A stretch of DNA of 52,394 bases, taken from NCBI GenBank assembly GCA_017546705.1, contig JAFYSB010000021.1:1-52394 (forward strand). The letters are read 5' to 3'. The translations under genes were made by a program, and so were the position numbers. Of this stretch, positions 18,647 through 26,709 are shown in pieces. Each line of letters opens with the position of its first letter. Within the stretch, counting starts at the first letter, position 1. The stretch comes from Paludibacteraceae bacterium (lineage in GTDB: Bacteria; Bacteroidota; Bacteroidia; Bacteroidales; Paludibacteraceae). Under the pieces are notes generated by a model, which saw only the letters and a program-made list of their open reading frames with translations, was not told the DNA's origin and made no database searches.

Positions 18647-18704
18647 ATATTTTGTTTTGGGTGAAAGAATGCGCTTAGACGCATTAGCACCCAAAACAAA
18701 ATAT
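18647..18704. repeat. Nested long inverted repeat (17-bp arms)
   Basis: A perfect 17-bp inverted repeat (arms 18647-18663 and 18688-18704, starting ATATTTTGTTTTGGGTG) encloses a second one, AATGCG (18668-18673) with CGCATT (18680-18685). It lies downstream of the Cse60-like gene on the minus strand and could be its terminator, although no separate U-tract follows. It could also be a mobile-element relic. Confidence 0.8.
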
Positions 18705-18787
18705 GTGTTTGCTACGATAGGTGTCAATAGGTATATTAATTCCTTTCGATTAACTCTTGCCAAAGCCGTTCATTTACTAATAAGCAT

Positions 18788-18967
18788 TTATAATGTTTCG
18801 TAAATGACCATTGCTGTCCACGCACAACTTAACCTTTCGGAGGGAACATATGTTGTGTACTTAATATCAACCACTTTGATACTATTTGCGTTCTCTTGTA
18901 AGAACTGATTAATCTCCTCCTCAATCAATCGAGAGTTACCACTTTGAAATAATTTTACCTGTATCAT
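18788..18967 (-). CDS. Small Cse60/DUF2758-like protein, 59 aa
   Basis: ATG at 18967, stop at 18788-18790. The sequence starts MIQVKLFQSGNSRLIEEEIN, continues QFLQENANSIKVVDIKY and ends WTAMVIYETL. This is the layout of the Cse60 family (about 60 aa: an MIxVKxF start, an EEEINxFL helix, a VxDIKY strand and an AMxIYE end). The family was named from a sporulation gene but is widespread in non-sporulating bacteria and mobile DNA; its function is unknown. It lies between the zinc-ribbon gene and the 18.6-kb inverted repeat. Confidence 0.7.
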   Translation of the reverse strand: MIQVKLFQSGNSRLIEEEINQFLQENANSIKVVDIKYTTYVPSERLSCAWTAMVIYETL

Positions 18968-18997
18968 AATTGTATTTGTTTATGCTGTGTTGTTTGT

Positions 18998-19162
18998 TTA
19001 TGATATTACTATGTTTATTTTACCACACTTTGGGCACTTCACTGTGTCTGAGTACCATGTATTACATCTAGAGCAGTGGCGTTCATTGACAAAGCCTGTT
19101 ATTGAACCATCTGGATTTTTAATCAAAATTTCTTTTGGATAATAGTCTTCTTCGAATTTCAT
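18998..19162 (-). CDS. Small zinc-ribbon protein, 54 aa
   Basis: ATG at 19162, stop at 18998-19000. It begins MKFEEDYYPKEILIKNPDGS and has two CxxC pairs, CSRC and CPKC, separated by 11 residues (HCSRCNTWYSDTVKCPKCGK), a zinc-ribbon knuckle. It ends INIVIS. It lies 22 bp downstream of the 87-aa gene and 30 bp upstream of the Cse60-like gene, so the three form a small-gene cluster. Function unknown. Confidence 0.65.
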   Translation of the reverse strand: MKFEEDYYPKEILIKNPDGSITGFVNERHCSRCNTWYSDTVKCPKCGKINIVIS

Positions 19163-19184
19163 ATTCGTTAGTTTTTTTTACAAA

Positions 19185-19448
19185 TTAATAAATATACTTA
19201 CCTTTTTGATAATCAAACACAGCACAATCACCATAAAGTCTCTTAATGATTTCTCTAAATGACTTATCTCGATCTTCTTGTGTTTCAAAAGATAATGTTG
19301 ATTGCTTTCCATTTGTCATATGAATTTCAATCCAATGGGTATCAGAAATATCATTATCATATTTTGTCATTTTAATGATATGATCTGGATTATAAAAAAT
19401 TCCATCATTAACGATTAGACAAGGTTTTTTTGTCATATTATTTTCCAT
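19185..19448 (-). CDS. Hypothetical protein, 87 aa
   Basis: Begins MENNMTKKPCLIVNDGIFYN and contains HIIKMTKYDNDISDTHWIEI and LSFETQEDRDKSFREIIKRL, a beta-rich half followed by an alpha-helix, soluble. It resembles small proteins annotated only as hypothetical. Located 70 bp downstream of the 610-aa BspA-like gene and in the same direction. Confidence 0.6.
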   Translation of the reverse strand: MENNMTKKPCLIVNDGIFYNPDHIIKMTKYDNDISDTHWIEIHMTNGKQSTLSFETQEDRDKSFREIIKRLYGDCAVFDYQKGKYIY

Positions 19449-19518
19449 AACGCTTATTTTTAATGTATATGATATTGTTTTTTACTGTTTATTAACACTT
19501 TAGCTGCGTCCGATACAT

Positions 19519-21351
19519 TTACCACACATCGTCATAGTAATCGCCATCGGTGCAGTGGATATCTTCGACTTCAGCCCCCAACATCCAATCTTCACCTAAA
19601 GTAATCTCATCCCATTGATCCGTAGTGCCGCGATAGTAGATATCAGTCAGCGAGAAACATAAATGGAAAGCCTTTGCTTCAATACTCTTGACGCTATCAG
19701 GGATAGTGATGGAGGTAAGAGATGTACAACCACTGAAAGCACTTTCTCCAATACTCTCAACGCTATTGCCTATAGTGATGTCAATCAGCGAGTCGCAACC
19801 AGAAAAAGCTTTCTTCCCAATATTTGTGACACTATCGGGGATGACAATGGTGGTCAGCGAAGAGCACAAATAGAAAGCACTATTCCCAATATTTGTGACA
19901 CTATTAGAGATAACAATGGCGGTCAGCGAGATACAACCTAAGAAAGCACCAGCTCCAATACTTGTTACGCTGTTGGGAATAGCAATAGCAGTCAGCGATT
20001 TGCAACCACGGAAAGTTTCAACTCCAATACTTGTAACGCTATTGCCCATAGCGATGGCGGTCAGCGAGTCGCAACTATAGAAAGCCCCCTTCCCAATATT
20101 CTCAACACTGTTGGGGATGGCAATTGCGGTCAGTGAGTCGCAGCCATAGAAAGCCCCCTCTCCAATGCTTGTGACGCTATTGCCTATAGTGATAGTTTTC
20201 AGTGAGGAGCAATCACAAAAAGCCCTTTCTCCAATACTTTTGACGCTATCAGGGATAGCAATAGCGGTCAACGAAGAGCACCCACGGAAAACTGCCACTC
20301 CAATACTCAGGGCACTGTTGGAGATAGTGATGGCGGTCAGTGATTTGCAACCATAGAAAGCCCCCTCTCCAATAATCGCGACGCTATCAGGGATAGTAAT
20401 ATCTTCCAGCGAAGAGCAATCACAAAAAGCCGCCACTCCAATACTCACGACGCTATCAGGGATAGTAATATCTGTCAGCGATTCGCAACCACGAAAACTT
20501 CCTTCTTCAATAATTATGACACTATCGGGGATGGTAATAGCGGTCAGCGATTTGCAACCCATGAAAGCTTCCTTTCCAATAATTGTGACACTATTGCCTA
20601 TAGTGATGGCTTTTAGCGAGGAGCAATCACGGAAGGCTTTATCTCCAATACTCATGACACTATCAGGGATAGCAATATCTGTTAGAGAGGAACACGCGCA
20701 GAAAGCTCTTTCCCCAATACTCTTAATGCTACTGGGGATAGCAATATCAGTCAGCGAGCAGCACCCACCAAAAACGCAACTTTCAATACTTGTCACGCTG
20801 TCTGGGATAGTGATAGAGATCAGCGAGGAGCAACCCGCGAAAGCATTCGTTCCAATAGTCGTCACGCTATCTGGGATAGTGATAGAGGTCAGCGAAGAGC
20901 ACTTGCAGAAAGCATGATCTTTAATACTCGTGACGCTATTTGAAATCATAACAGAGATAAGAGACTCGCAGCCATTGAAAGCTCCTTTTTCAATAGTCGT
21001 GACATTGTTAGGGATAACAATGGAGGTAAGGGAGGAACACTCATTGAAAGCTGCCACTCCAATACTCTTGACACTATCAGGAATAGTAATGGCGGTCAGC
21101 AATTCGCAACGCCCAAAAGCATACTTCCCAATGCTCTCAACGCTTTCTGGGATCGTGATTTTGATTAACGAAGAACACTTGCAGAAAGCCTTCTCTCCAA
21201 TACTCGTGACAAGATAGGTGCGTTCGTTAAACACTACAGTCTCGGGAATAATGATATCACCTTCATAACCATTTCTTTTTTTGATAACCTCTGCGGTTAG
21301 ATTGTCCTCGTCGAGGCGGTAGTTGATATCGTTGATGATTGTTTCAATCAT
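19519..21351 (-). CDS. BspA-like LRR_5 protein, 610 aa, no signal peptide
   Basis: The N-terminus MIETIINDINYRLDEDNLTA and the cap GYEGDIIIPETVVFNERTY are followed by about 22 tandem LRR_5 units of 23 residues (pattern SLTAITIPDSVTSIGxxAFxGC) and a short acidic tail (DYYDDVW). The DNA carries the same 69-bp periodicity, which leaves long open frames on the opposite strand. There is no Sec signal, lipobox or C-terminal sorting domain, so it appears cytoplasmic, unlike classic BspA adhesins. A good promoter lies at 21391-21421. Such arrays recombine easily, and the first ~170 bp of coding sequence are nearly shared with the left-edge gene. Confidence 0.9.
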   Translation of the reverse strand: MIETIINDINYRLDEDNLTAEVIKKRNGYEGDIIIPETVVFNERTYLVTSIGEKAFCKCSSLIKITIPESVESIGKYAFGRCELLTAITIPDSVKSIGVAAFNECSSLTSIVIPNNVTTIEKGAFNGCESLISVMISNSVTSIKDHAFCKCSSLTSITIPDSVTTIGTNAFAGCSSLISITIPDSVTSIESCVFGGCCSLTDIAIPSSIKSIGERAFCACSSLTDIAIPDSVMSIGDKAFRDCSSLKAITIGNSVTIIGKEAFMGCKSLTAITIPDSVIIIEEGSFRGCESLTDITIPDSVVSIGVAAFCDCSSLEDITIPDSVAIIGEGAFYGCKSLTAITISNSALSIGVAVFRGCSSLTAIAIPDSVKSIGERAFCDCSSLKTITIGNSVTSIGEGAFYGCDSLTAIAIPNSVENIGKGAFYSCDSLTAIAMGNSVTSIGVETFRGCKSLTAIAIPNSVTSIGAGAFLGCISLTAIVISNSVTNIGNSAFYLCSSLTTIVIPDSVTNIGKKAFSGCDSLIDITIGNSVESIGESAFSGCTSLTSITIPDSVKSIEAKAFHLCFSLTDIYYRGTTDQWDEITLGEDWMLGAEVEDIHCTDGDYYDDVW

Positions 21352-21390
21352 GGTATGTTAGTTAAACTTTTTGTTTTTTGGTTGTTGGTG

Positions 21391-21421
21391 CAAAGGTACA
21401 TCTTTTTTTTGACATGACAAA
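21391..21421 (-). promoter_or_regulatory. Promoter for the 610-aa BspA-like gene
   Basis: Minus-strand TACCTTTG (21391-21398) with TTTG 19 bp upstream (21418-21421), 40 bp before the start codon. Confidence 0.75.
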
Positions 21422-21484
21422 ATTATTTTAGAAACAAAAATACGCTTCGCTATAAAAATAAATAAAAATCGAGGATATTTATAA

Positions 21485-21523
21485 GACAATTATTGTCAAT
21501 TTGATTGTCAATTATCGACAATT
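21485..21523 (-). promoter_or_regulatory. Phased GWCAATT array upstream of the 610-aa BspA-like gene
   Basis: GACAATT at 21485, GTCAATT at 21495 and 21507, GACAATT at 21517: spacing 10-12-10, exactly as at 18602-18640. It begins 64 bp upstream of the -33 element. Confidence 0.55.
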
Positions 21524-21604
21524 CAAGGAAAAATCTCTGTCTGCCCAAAAGAATGCAGCAGCTGCAGTGGTGGGCAAGACAAAGATGTTGTCCGTTTAGA
21601 GGAC

Positions 21605-21718
21605 GCGCCGAAGGCGCTACAGGCTAAGAGGTTATAGGTTAGAGGTTAGAGGTTATAGGTTATAGGTTATAGGTTATGGGCTATTAGGTTATAGGCTATT
21701 AGGTTATAGGTTATAGGC
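21605..21718. repeat. Palindrome followed by degenerate AGGTTAT heptamer repeats
   Basis: A GCGCC-GAA-GGCGC hairpin (21605-21617) is followed from about 21628 by tandem AGGTTAT/AGGTTAG units with some CTATT interruptions. The same layout, hairpin, then TAC, then heptamers, occurs at 23254-23289 and 48858-48920. Confidence 0.8.
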
Positions 21719-21719
21719 G

Positions 21720-22002
21720 AGGGAGAGTCGAATGATATTCGAGATAATGGACAAACAAAAGGCAAGGAGTGTTATCGGGGACTCCGCTGGACAATAAACA
21801 AAGAAAGGGCAGGTAATACTCGGCGGGAAATCGCCGAGCACTAAACCTGTAGCGAGCGCAATCTTAACAAAAAGCACTTTTTGGTGGTAGGGAGTTCTTT
21901 GGGTGTTCCTAGGTTCGTCTTTGGTTTCTCGTTGGTCTTTAACCCGAGGGGGATTGGGAAGGTGCAAGGGAAGGGAAATCTTAATATTTGTACTATCAGC
22001 AC
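21720..22002. other. Gene-free stretch with several hairpins
   Basis: No convincing gene. In order: TCGAAT-GAT-ATTCGA, GGAGT...ACTCC, then CTCGGCG (21819-21825) with CGCCGAG (21832-21838), enclosed by CAGGT (21810-21814) and ACCTG (21845-21849). The density of hairpins suggests a structured RNA or an element relic. A 103-aa minus-strand frame here (21704-22015) lacks protein-like features. Confidence 0.4.
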
Positions 22003-22032
22003 AAAAAAAGCGCATTGTGGAATGCGCTTTTT
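22003..22032 (-). terminator. Intrinsic terminator after kbl
   Basis: AAAAAGCGCATT and AATGCGCTTTTT form a perfect hairpin with loop GTGG and T/A runs on both sides. It lies 24 bp beyond the kbl stop and can act in both directions. Confidence 0.8.
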
Positions 22033-22055
22033 AAGTATGAACTATGAGTGATGAG

Positions 22056-23246
22056 TTACTCCAGAACCTTGAGGGCTTTGCCGACTTTGATGAAGGCCTC
22101 AATACCGCGGTCGAGTTGCTCAGTGGTATGCGCCGCAGAGAGTTGCACGCGGATACGCGCTTGACCTTGTGGCACTACTGGGTAGTAGAAGCCTGTCACA
22201 TAGATACCCTCTTCTTGCAATGCAGCTGCGAACTCTTGGCTCAAACGTGCATCGTACAACATCACGGCGCAGATAGCTGACTCCGTTGGCTTGATATCAA
22301 AGCCCGCCGCCTTCATCTTGGTGATGAAGTACTCGGTATTGGCATGCAAGCGATCTTGCAGTTCGTTGCTACGGGTGAGAATTTCAAAAGTCTTCAATCC
22401 AGCTGCAGCAATCAATGGAGGGATAGAGTTAGAGAATAAGTATGGACGGCTGCGTTGACGAAGCAGGTCGATGATCTCCTTCTTACCCGTAGTGAAACCG
22501 CCTACCGAACCACCGAACGCCTTGCCCAGTGTACCCGTGATGATCTCAATCTTACCGCGGAGGTCGTAACGCTCGGTCACACCGTGACCCGTCTTACCAA
22601 CCACACCCGCAGAGTGGCTCTCGTCCACCATCACGAGGGCATCGTATTTCTGTGCCAGTTCGTAGATCTTATCCAGTGGGCAGACATTACCGTCCATAGA
22701 GAACACACCATCGGTAGCGATGATACGGAAGCGTTGTGCTTGCGCCTTCTTGAGTTGCTCCTCGAGGTCCGCCATATCGCCATTGGCATAGCGATAACGC
22801 ACTGCTTTGCAGAGGCGCACACCGTCAATAATGGAGGCGTGGTTGAGCGCATCAGAGATAATCGCATCTTGCTCGGTAAGAAGTGGCTCAAATAAACCAC
22901 CATTCGCATCAAAGCAAGCTGCATAGAGGATGGTGTCCTCGGTGCCGAAGAAGTCGGAGATGGCTTGCTCCAATTGCTTGTGGGTGTCCTGCGTACCGCA
23001 AATGAAACGCACAGATGCCATACCATATCCACGCGCATCCATACGGTCTTTGGCCGCTTGGATGAGTTCAGGGTTGTCTGCTAGGCCAAGGTAGTTGTTG
23101 GCGCAGAAGTTGATGACATCCTTGCCGCCTTCCACTTGGATAGCAGAGGACTGAGGGGTGATAATTACTCGTTCGTTTTTATACAATCCTGCGTCCTTGA
23201 TTTCAGTCAGGATGGTTTGTAAATGTTTCTGAAAATCTGAATACAT
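22056..23246 (-). CDS. kbl: Glycine C-acetyltransferase (2-amino-3-ketobutyrate CoA ligase)
   Basis: 396 aa, full length for the family. PLP-dependent alpha-oxoamine synthase that cleaves 2-amino-3-oxobutyrate with CoA to glycine and acetyl-CoA, the second step of threonine degradation. Visible motifs: NFCANNYLGLADNPEL at the N-terminus, FDANGGLFEPLL, DESHSAGVVGKTGHG (the Asp and His that contact PLP) and TGTLGKAFGGSVGGF with the PLP lysine. It lies 48 bp downstream of gdhA in the same direction, so it is probably co-transcribed; a small palindromic repeat sits between. Its usual partner tdh is 25 kb away at 47742-48767. Confidence 0.95.
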   Translation of the reverse strand: MYSDFQKHLQTILTEIKDAGLYKNERVIITPQSSAIQVEGGKDVINFCANNYLGLADNPELIQAAKDRMDARGYGMASVRFICGTQDTHKQLEQAISDFFGTEDTILYAACFDANGGLFEPLLTEQDAIISDALNHASIIDGVRLCKAVRYRYANGDMADLEEQLKKAQAQRFRIIATDGVFSMDGNVCPLDKIYELAQKYDALVMVDESHSAGVVGKTGHGVTERYDLRGKIEIITGTLGKAFGGSVGGFTTGKKEIIDLLRQRSRPYLFSNSIPPLIAAAGLKTFEILTRSNELQDRLHANTEYFITKMKAAGFDIKPTESAICAVMLYDARLSQEFAAALQEEGIYVTGFYYPVVPQGQARIRVQLSAAHTTEQLDRGIEAFIKVGKALKVLE

Positions 23247-23253
23247 ATTTTAT

Positions 23254-23289
23254 GTTTAGTGAACGGCGCAAAGCGCCTACTGTTTAGTG
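23254..23289. repeat. Palindromic dispersed repeat, copy 2
   Basis: GTTTAGTGAAC, then the hairpin GGCGC-AAA-GCGCC (23265-23277), then TAC and another GTTTAG. It matches 48858-48893 nearly base for base, and the stem differences are compensatory. Confidence 0.8.
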
Positions 23290-23294
23290 TCAAG

Positions 23295-24638
23295 TTATAC
23301 AATACCTTGCTCGAGCATGGCTTGTGCCACCTTCATGAAGCCTGCGATGTTAGCACCTTTCACATAGTCGATAGTGCCATCTGCTTGACGACCGAACTTC
23401 ACACATTGCTCGTGGATAGACTCCATGATATGGTGCAAACGTGCATCTACCTCTTGAGCGGTCCAACTGAGGTGCTCGCAGTTTTGTGTCATCTCCAAAC
23501 CAGAAGTAGCCACACCACCAGCATTCACTGCCTTACCTGGAGCGAAGAGCACGCCGTTGTGTTGGAAGTAGTGGATAGCGCCAGGTTGGCAACCCATGTT
23601 ACTTACCTCGCAGCAGCACCAGCAGCCATTAGCTTTGAGTTCCTTAGCATCGTCCTCGCTGAGCTCGTTTTGGAATGCACATGGGAGAGCAATGTCGCAA
23701 GGAACTGACCATGCTTTCTTGCCTGCGGTGAAGTGTGCTTGTGCTGGGAACTTGTCTGCCATATCTTGCACCTTGTTGCGGTTGCTAGAACGCATAACCA
23801 ACATATAATCAATCATCTCAGCGGTGATACCCTCTGGGATAGCGCATACGCCATCAGGACCAGATATAGCCACTACTTTCGCACCGAGTTCGGTAGCCTT
23901 TTGTGCTGCACCCCAAGCTACGTTGCCAAAACCAGAGATAGCCACGGTCTTACCCTCGATAGATTTGCCTGCCTCGTGGAGCAAGTGCTCGGTGAAATAG
24001 AGTGCACCATAACCCGTTGCCTCTGGACGGAGGATAGAGCCACCCCATGTCATACCTTTACCAGTGAGCACGCCAGTGTGGTATTGGCGAGCCAATTTTT
24101 GGTACATACCATTGAGGAAACCAATCTCGCGGCCACCTACGCCTACGTCACCTGCAGGAACGTCGGTGTCCACACCGATATTGTGCCAGAGTTCGAGCAT
24201 GAAGGCTTGGCAGAAACGCATGATCTCTGCATCCGATTTGCCTACTGGATCGAAGTCAGAACCACCCTTTGCACCACCCATAGGGAGCGTGGTGAGGGCA
24301 TTCTTGAAGGTTTGCTCAAAGCCCAAGAACTTGAGCATAGATGGGTTAACAGCTTTATGGAAACGCAATCCGCCTTTGTAAGGACCGATAGCTGAGTTGA
24401 ATTGTACACGATAACCGAGGTTGGTTTGCACCTCGCCTTGGTCGTCCACCCATGTCACGCGGAAGGTGAAGATGCGATCTGGCTCCACCATACGCTCCAC
24501 GATCTTGGCTTTCTCATACTCAGGATGTTGGTTGTACACTTCCTCGATGGATACAAGGACTTCTTCTACGGCTTGCAAGTACTCTGCCTCGCCTGGATGC
24601 TTTGCAGCAAGATGCTGCATGATGTCCGTTACTTTCAT
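23295..24638 (-). CDS. gdhA: NADP-type glutamate dehydrogenase
   Basis: 447 aa, matching the hexameric bacterial GDH class (about 445-450 aa). It interconverts 2-oxoglutarate plus ammonium and glutamate, normally using NADPH for ammonium assimilation. Motifs: YKGGLRFHKAVNPS and LPMGGAKGGSDFDP (catalytic lysines and Asp), then the Rossmann segment VAISGFGNVAWGAAQKATEL. The C-terminus (NIAGFMKVAQAMLEQGIV) is typical. A canonical promoter lies at 24713-24744 and the gene is divergent from ettA. kbl follows after 48 bp, which would link ammonium assimilation and glycine formation in one transcript. Confidence 0.95.
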   Translation of the reverse strand: MKVTDIMQHLAAKHPGEAEYLQAVEEVLVSIEEVYNQHPEYEKAKIVERMVEPDRIFTFRVTWVDDQGEVQTNLGYRVQFNSAIGPYKGGLRFHKAVNPSMLKFLGFEQTFKNALTTLPMGGAKGGSDFDPVGKSDAEIMRFCQAFMLELWHNIGVDTDVPAGDVGVGGREIGFLNGMYQKLARQYHTGVLTGKGMTWGGSILRPEATGYGALYFTEHLLHEAGKSIEGKTVAISGFGNVAWGAAQKATELGAKVVAISGPDGVCAIPEGITAEMIDYMLVMRSSNRNKVQDMADKFPAQAHFTAGKKAWSVPCDIALPCAFQNELSEDDAKELKANGCWCCCEVSNMGCQPGAIHYFQHNGVLFAPGKAVNAGGVATSGLEMTQNCEHLSWTAQEVDARLHHIMESIHEQCVKFGRQADGTIDYVKGANIAGFMKVAQAMLEQGIV

Positions 24639-24712
24639 TGTAGTAGTATTTATTGGTTTGTTTTATAGTCAGTTATATGAGTTTTGTAGTCTTATAACAA
24701 CTTTTTACCCCG

Positions 24713-24744
24713 CAAAGGTACAAAAAAAATCGTATTTATGCAAA
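24713..24744 (-). promoter_or_regulatory. Promoter for gdhA
   Basis: Minus-strand TACCTTTG (24713-24720) and TTTGC (24740-24744), 19 bp apart, 75 bp before the gdhA start. Confidence 0.85.
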
Positions 24745-24790
24745 AAAAAGGAATGAAAATAATGAAATTTTATTTTCAAGCGAATCTTTC

Positions 24791-24821
24791 TTGCATATGT
24801 ACTTTTTTTGTAGTACCTTTG
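24791..24821 (+). promoter_or_regulatory. Promoter for ettA
   Basis: TTGC (24791-24794) and TACCTTTG (24814-24821), 19 bp apart, leaving a leader of about 70 nt. It is divergent from the gdhA promoter. Confidence 0.85.
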
Positions 24822-24898
24822 TACCCGAATTTGCTGCTTGTGCAACATCATATTGCACAACCATAGGCTAAGTAAAACAATATTACACAAAATATATT

Positions 24899-26572
24899 AT
24901 GGCAGACGATAAGAAAATTATTTTCTCAATGGTGGGAGTGAGCAAAAGCTTCTCACCACAAAAACGCGTACTCAACAACATCTACCTCAGTTTCTTCTAC
25001 GGAGCAAAAATCGGTATCATCGGTCTCAATGGTGCAGGTAAATCTACCCTACTCAAGATTATTGCAGGTATTGAAAAGAATTACGAAGGTGAGGTGGTAT
25101 TCTCTCCCGGCTACAGCGTAGGCTATCTGGAGCAAGACCCACAATTGGACCCAGAGAAGACCGTACGCGAATGCGTGCAAGAGGGTGTGCAACCTATCAT
25201 GGACATGTTGGCTGAATACGACGCTATTAACATGGCATTCGCCGAGCCAGATGCTGATTTTGATAAACTACTTGCTCGCCAAGCAGAGCTGCAAGACAAA
25301 CTTGACAGCGTGGACGCTTGGAATATTGACACACGTCTCGACCGCGCAATGGATGCACTCCGCTGTCCTGCGGACGATGCACTGGTAAAGCACCTCTCAG
25401 GAGGTGAGCGCCGCCGTGTGGCATTGTGCCGTCTATTGTTGCAACAACCTGATATTCTGCTCCTTGATGAGCCTACCAACCACCTCGATGCAGAGTCAAT
25501 CGACTGGCTAGAGCAACACTTACACCAATACGCAGGTACTGTGATCTGTATCACCCACGACCGCTACTTCCTGGACAATGTAGCAGGTTGGATTCTTGAA
25601 TTGGATCGTGGCGAAGGTATTCCTTGGAAGGGCAACTACTCTTCTTGGTTGGAGCAAAAGACTGCTCGTATGGCGATGGAGGAGAAGCAAGCCAGCAAAC
25701 GTCGCAAGACCTTGGAGCGCGAGCTCGAATGGGTGCGCATGGCACCTAAAGCTCGCCAAGCCAAAGGAAAAGCTCGTCTCGCAGCCTACGACCGCATGCT
25801 TAACGAGGAGCAAAAGGAGCGCGAAGAGAAGCTGGAAATCTTTATCCCTAACGGTCCACGTTTGGGTAACAAGGTTATCAATGCAGAGGGCGTTAGCAAG
25901 GCATTTGGCGATAAACTCCTGTTTGAGGATTTGGACTTTATGTTGCCACCTAACGGCATCGTGGGTATCATTGGCCCTAACGGTGCGGGTAAGACTACCC
26001 TATTCCGTATGATTATGGGCATGGAGCAAGCCGACAAGGGCACATTCACCGTGGGCGAGACCGTGAAAGTGGGCTACGTGGACCAAGTGCACTCGAACAT
26101 CGACCCAAACAAGAGCGTATATGAGACTATCGCTGAAGGCACCGAATATATTCGCGTAGGCGGTCGCGAGGTGAACGCACGTGCATACCTCAGCCGCTTC
26201 AACTTCACAGGTGCGGACCAAGAGAAGAAGTGCGGTGTGCTCTCTGGTGGTGAGCGCAACCGTCTCCATTTGGCATTGACCCTCAAATCGGAAGCTAACG
26301 TATTGCTCCTCGATGAGCCTACCAACGATATTGACGTGAACACCTTGCGCGCATTGGAGGAAGGTTTGGAGAACTTTGCAGGTTGTGCAGTAGTTATCTC
26401 CCACGACCGTTGGTTCCTTGACCGTATTTGTACGCATATCCTTGCTTTTGAGGGCGACAGTAAGTTGTACTGGTACGAAGGTAGCTACTCCGAGTATGAG
26501 GCACACAAGAAAATGCGCCTTGGCGAAGATGCAAGCGAGCCTAAGCGTATTCGCTATCGCAAATTGGAATAA
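24899..26572 (+). CDS. ettA: ABC-F ATPase, energy-dependent translational throttle protein EttA
   Basis: 557 aa, close to the 555 aa of E. coli EttA. Two ABC domains without membrane segments: Walker A GLNGAGKSTL and GPNGAGKTTLF, signatures LSGGERRR and LSGGERNR, Walker B LLLDEPTNHLD and LLLDEPTNDID. Between them is the charged linker (KARLAAYDRMLNEEQKEREE). EttA binds the ribosomal E site and gates the first elongation steps according to ATP/ADP. The C-terminus EPKRIRYRKLE is characteristic of the subgroup. It has its own promoter and is followed by a bidirectional terminator. Confidence 0.93.
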   Translation: MADDKKIIFSMVGVSKSFSPQKRVLNNIYLSFFYGAKIGIIGLNGAGKSTLLKIIAGIEKNYEGEVVFSPGYSVGYLEQDPQLDPEKTVRECVQEGVQPIMDMLAEYDAINMAFAEPDADFDKLLARQAELQDKLDSVDAWNIDTRLDRAMDALRCPADDALVKHLSGGERRRVALCRLLLQQPDILLLDEPTNHLDAESIDWLEQHLHQYAGTVICITHDRYFLDNVAGWILELDRGEGIPWKGNYSSWLEQKTARMAMEEKQASKRRKTLERELEWVRMAPKARQAKGKARLAAYDRMLNEEQKEREEKLEIFIPNGPRLGNKVINAEGVSKAFGDKLLFEDLDFMLPPNGIVGIIGPNGAGKTTLFRMIMGMEQADKGTFTVGETVKVGYVDQVHSNIDPNKSVYETIAEGTEYIRVGGREVNARAYLSRFNFTGADQEKKCGVLSGGERNRLHLALTLKSEANVLLLDEPTNDIDVNTLRALEEGLENFAGCAVVISHDRWFLDRICTHILAFEGDSKLYWYEGSYSEYEAHKKMRLGEDASEPKRIRYRKLE

Positions 26573-26652
26573 GTTGCGTTGGTTGCTATAGCCGAATCAG
26601 TCGCGAACATTGATGCAAGCTGAATGTGGCTTTAGCTGTTTTAATGAATAAT

Positions 26653-26686
26653 ACAATAAATGCACCCCGCAAGGTGCATTTATTGT
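26653..26686. terminator. Bidirectional terminator between ettA and serC
   Basis: Perfect 14-bp inverted repeat (ACAATAAATGCACC, 26653-26666, with its complement 26673-26686) and a 6-nt loop, A/T-rich at the outer ends. It serves the convergent ettA and serC transcripts. Confidence 0.85.
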
Positions 26687-26709
26687 GTTATCTATAGCGT
26701 AGCAATCTA

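Noticed and set aside
19663..21217. Chain of plus-strand frames opposite the 610-aa BspA-like gene
   Set aside because: They mirror the 69-bp LRR periodicity on the opposite strand and have no independent signal.
21704..22015. 103-aa minus-strand frame
   Set aside because: Proline- and threonine-rich without domain features, runs into the heptamer repeats and overlaps the kbl terminator.
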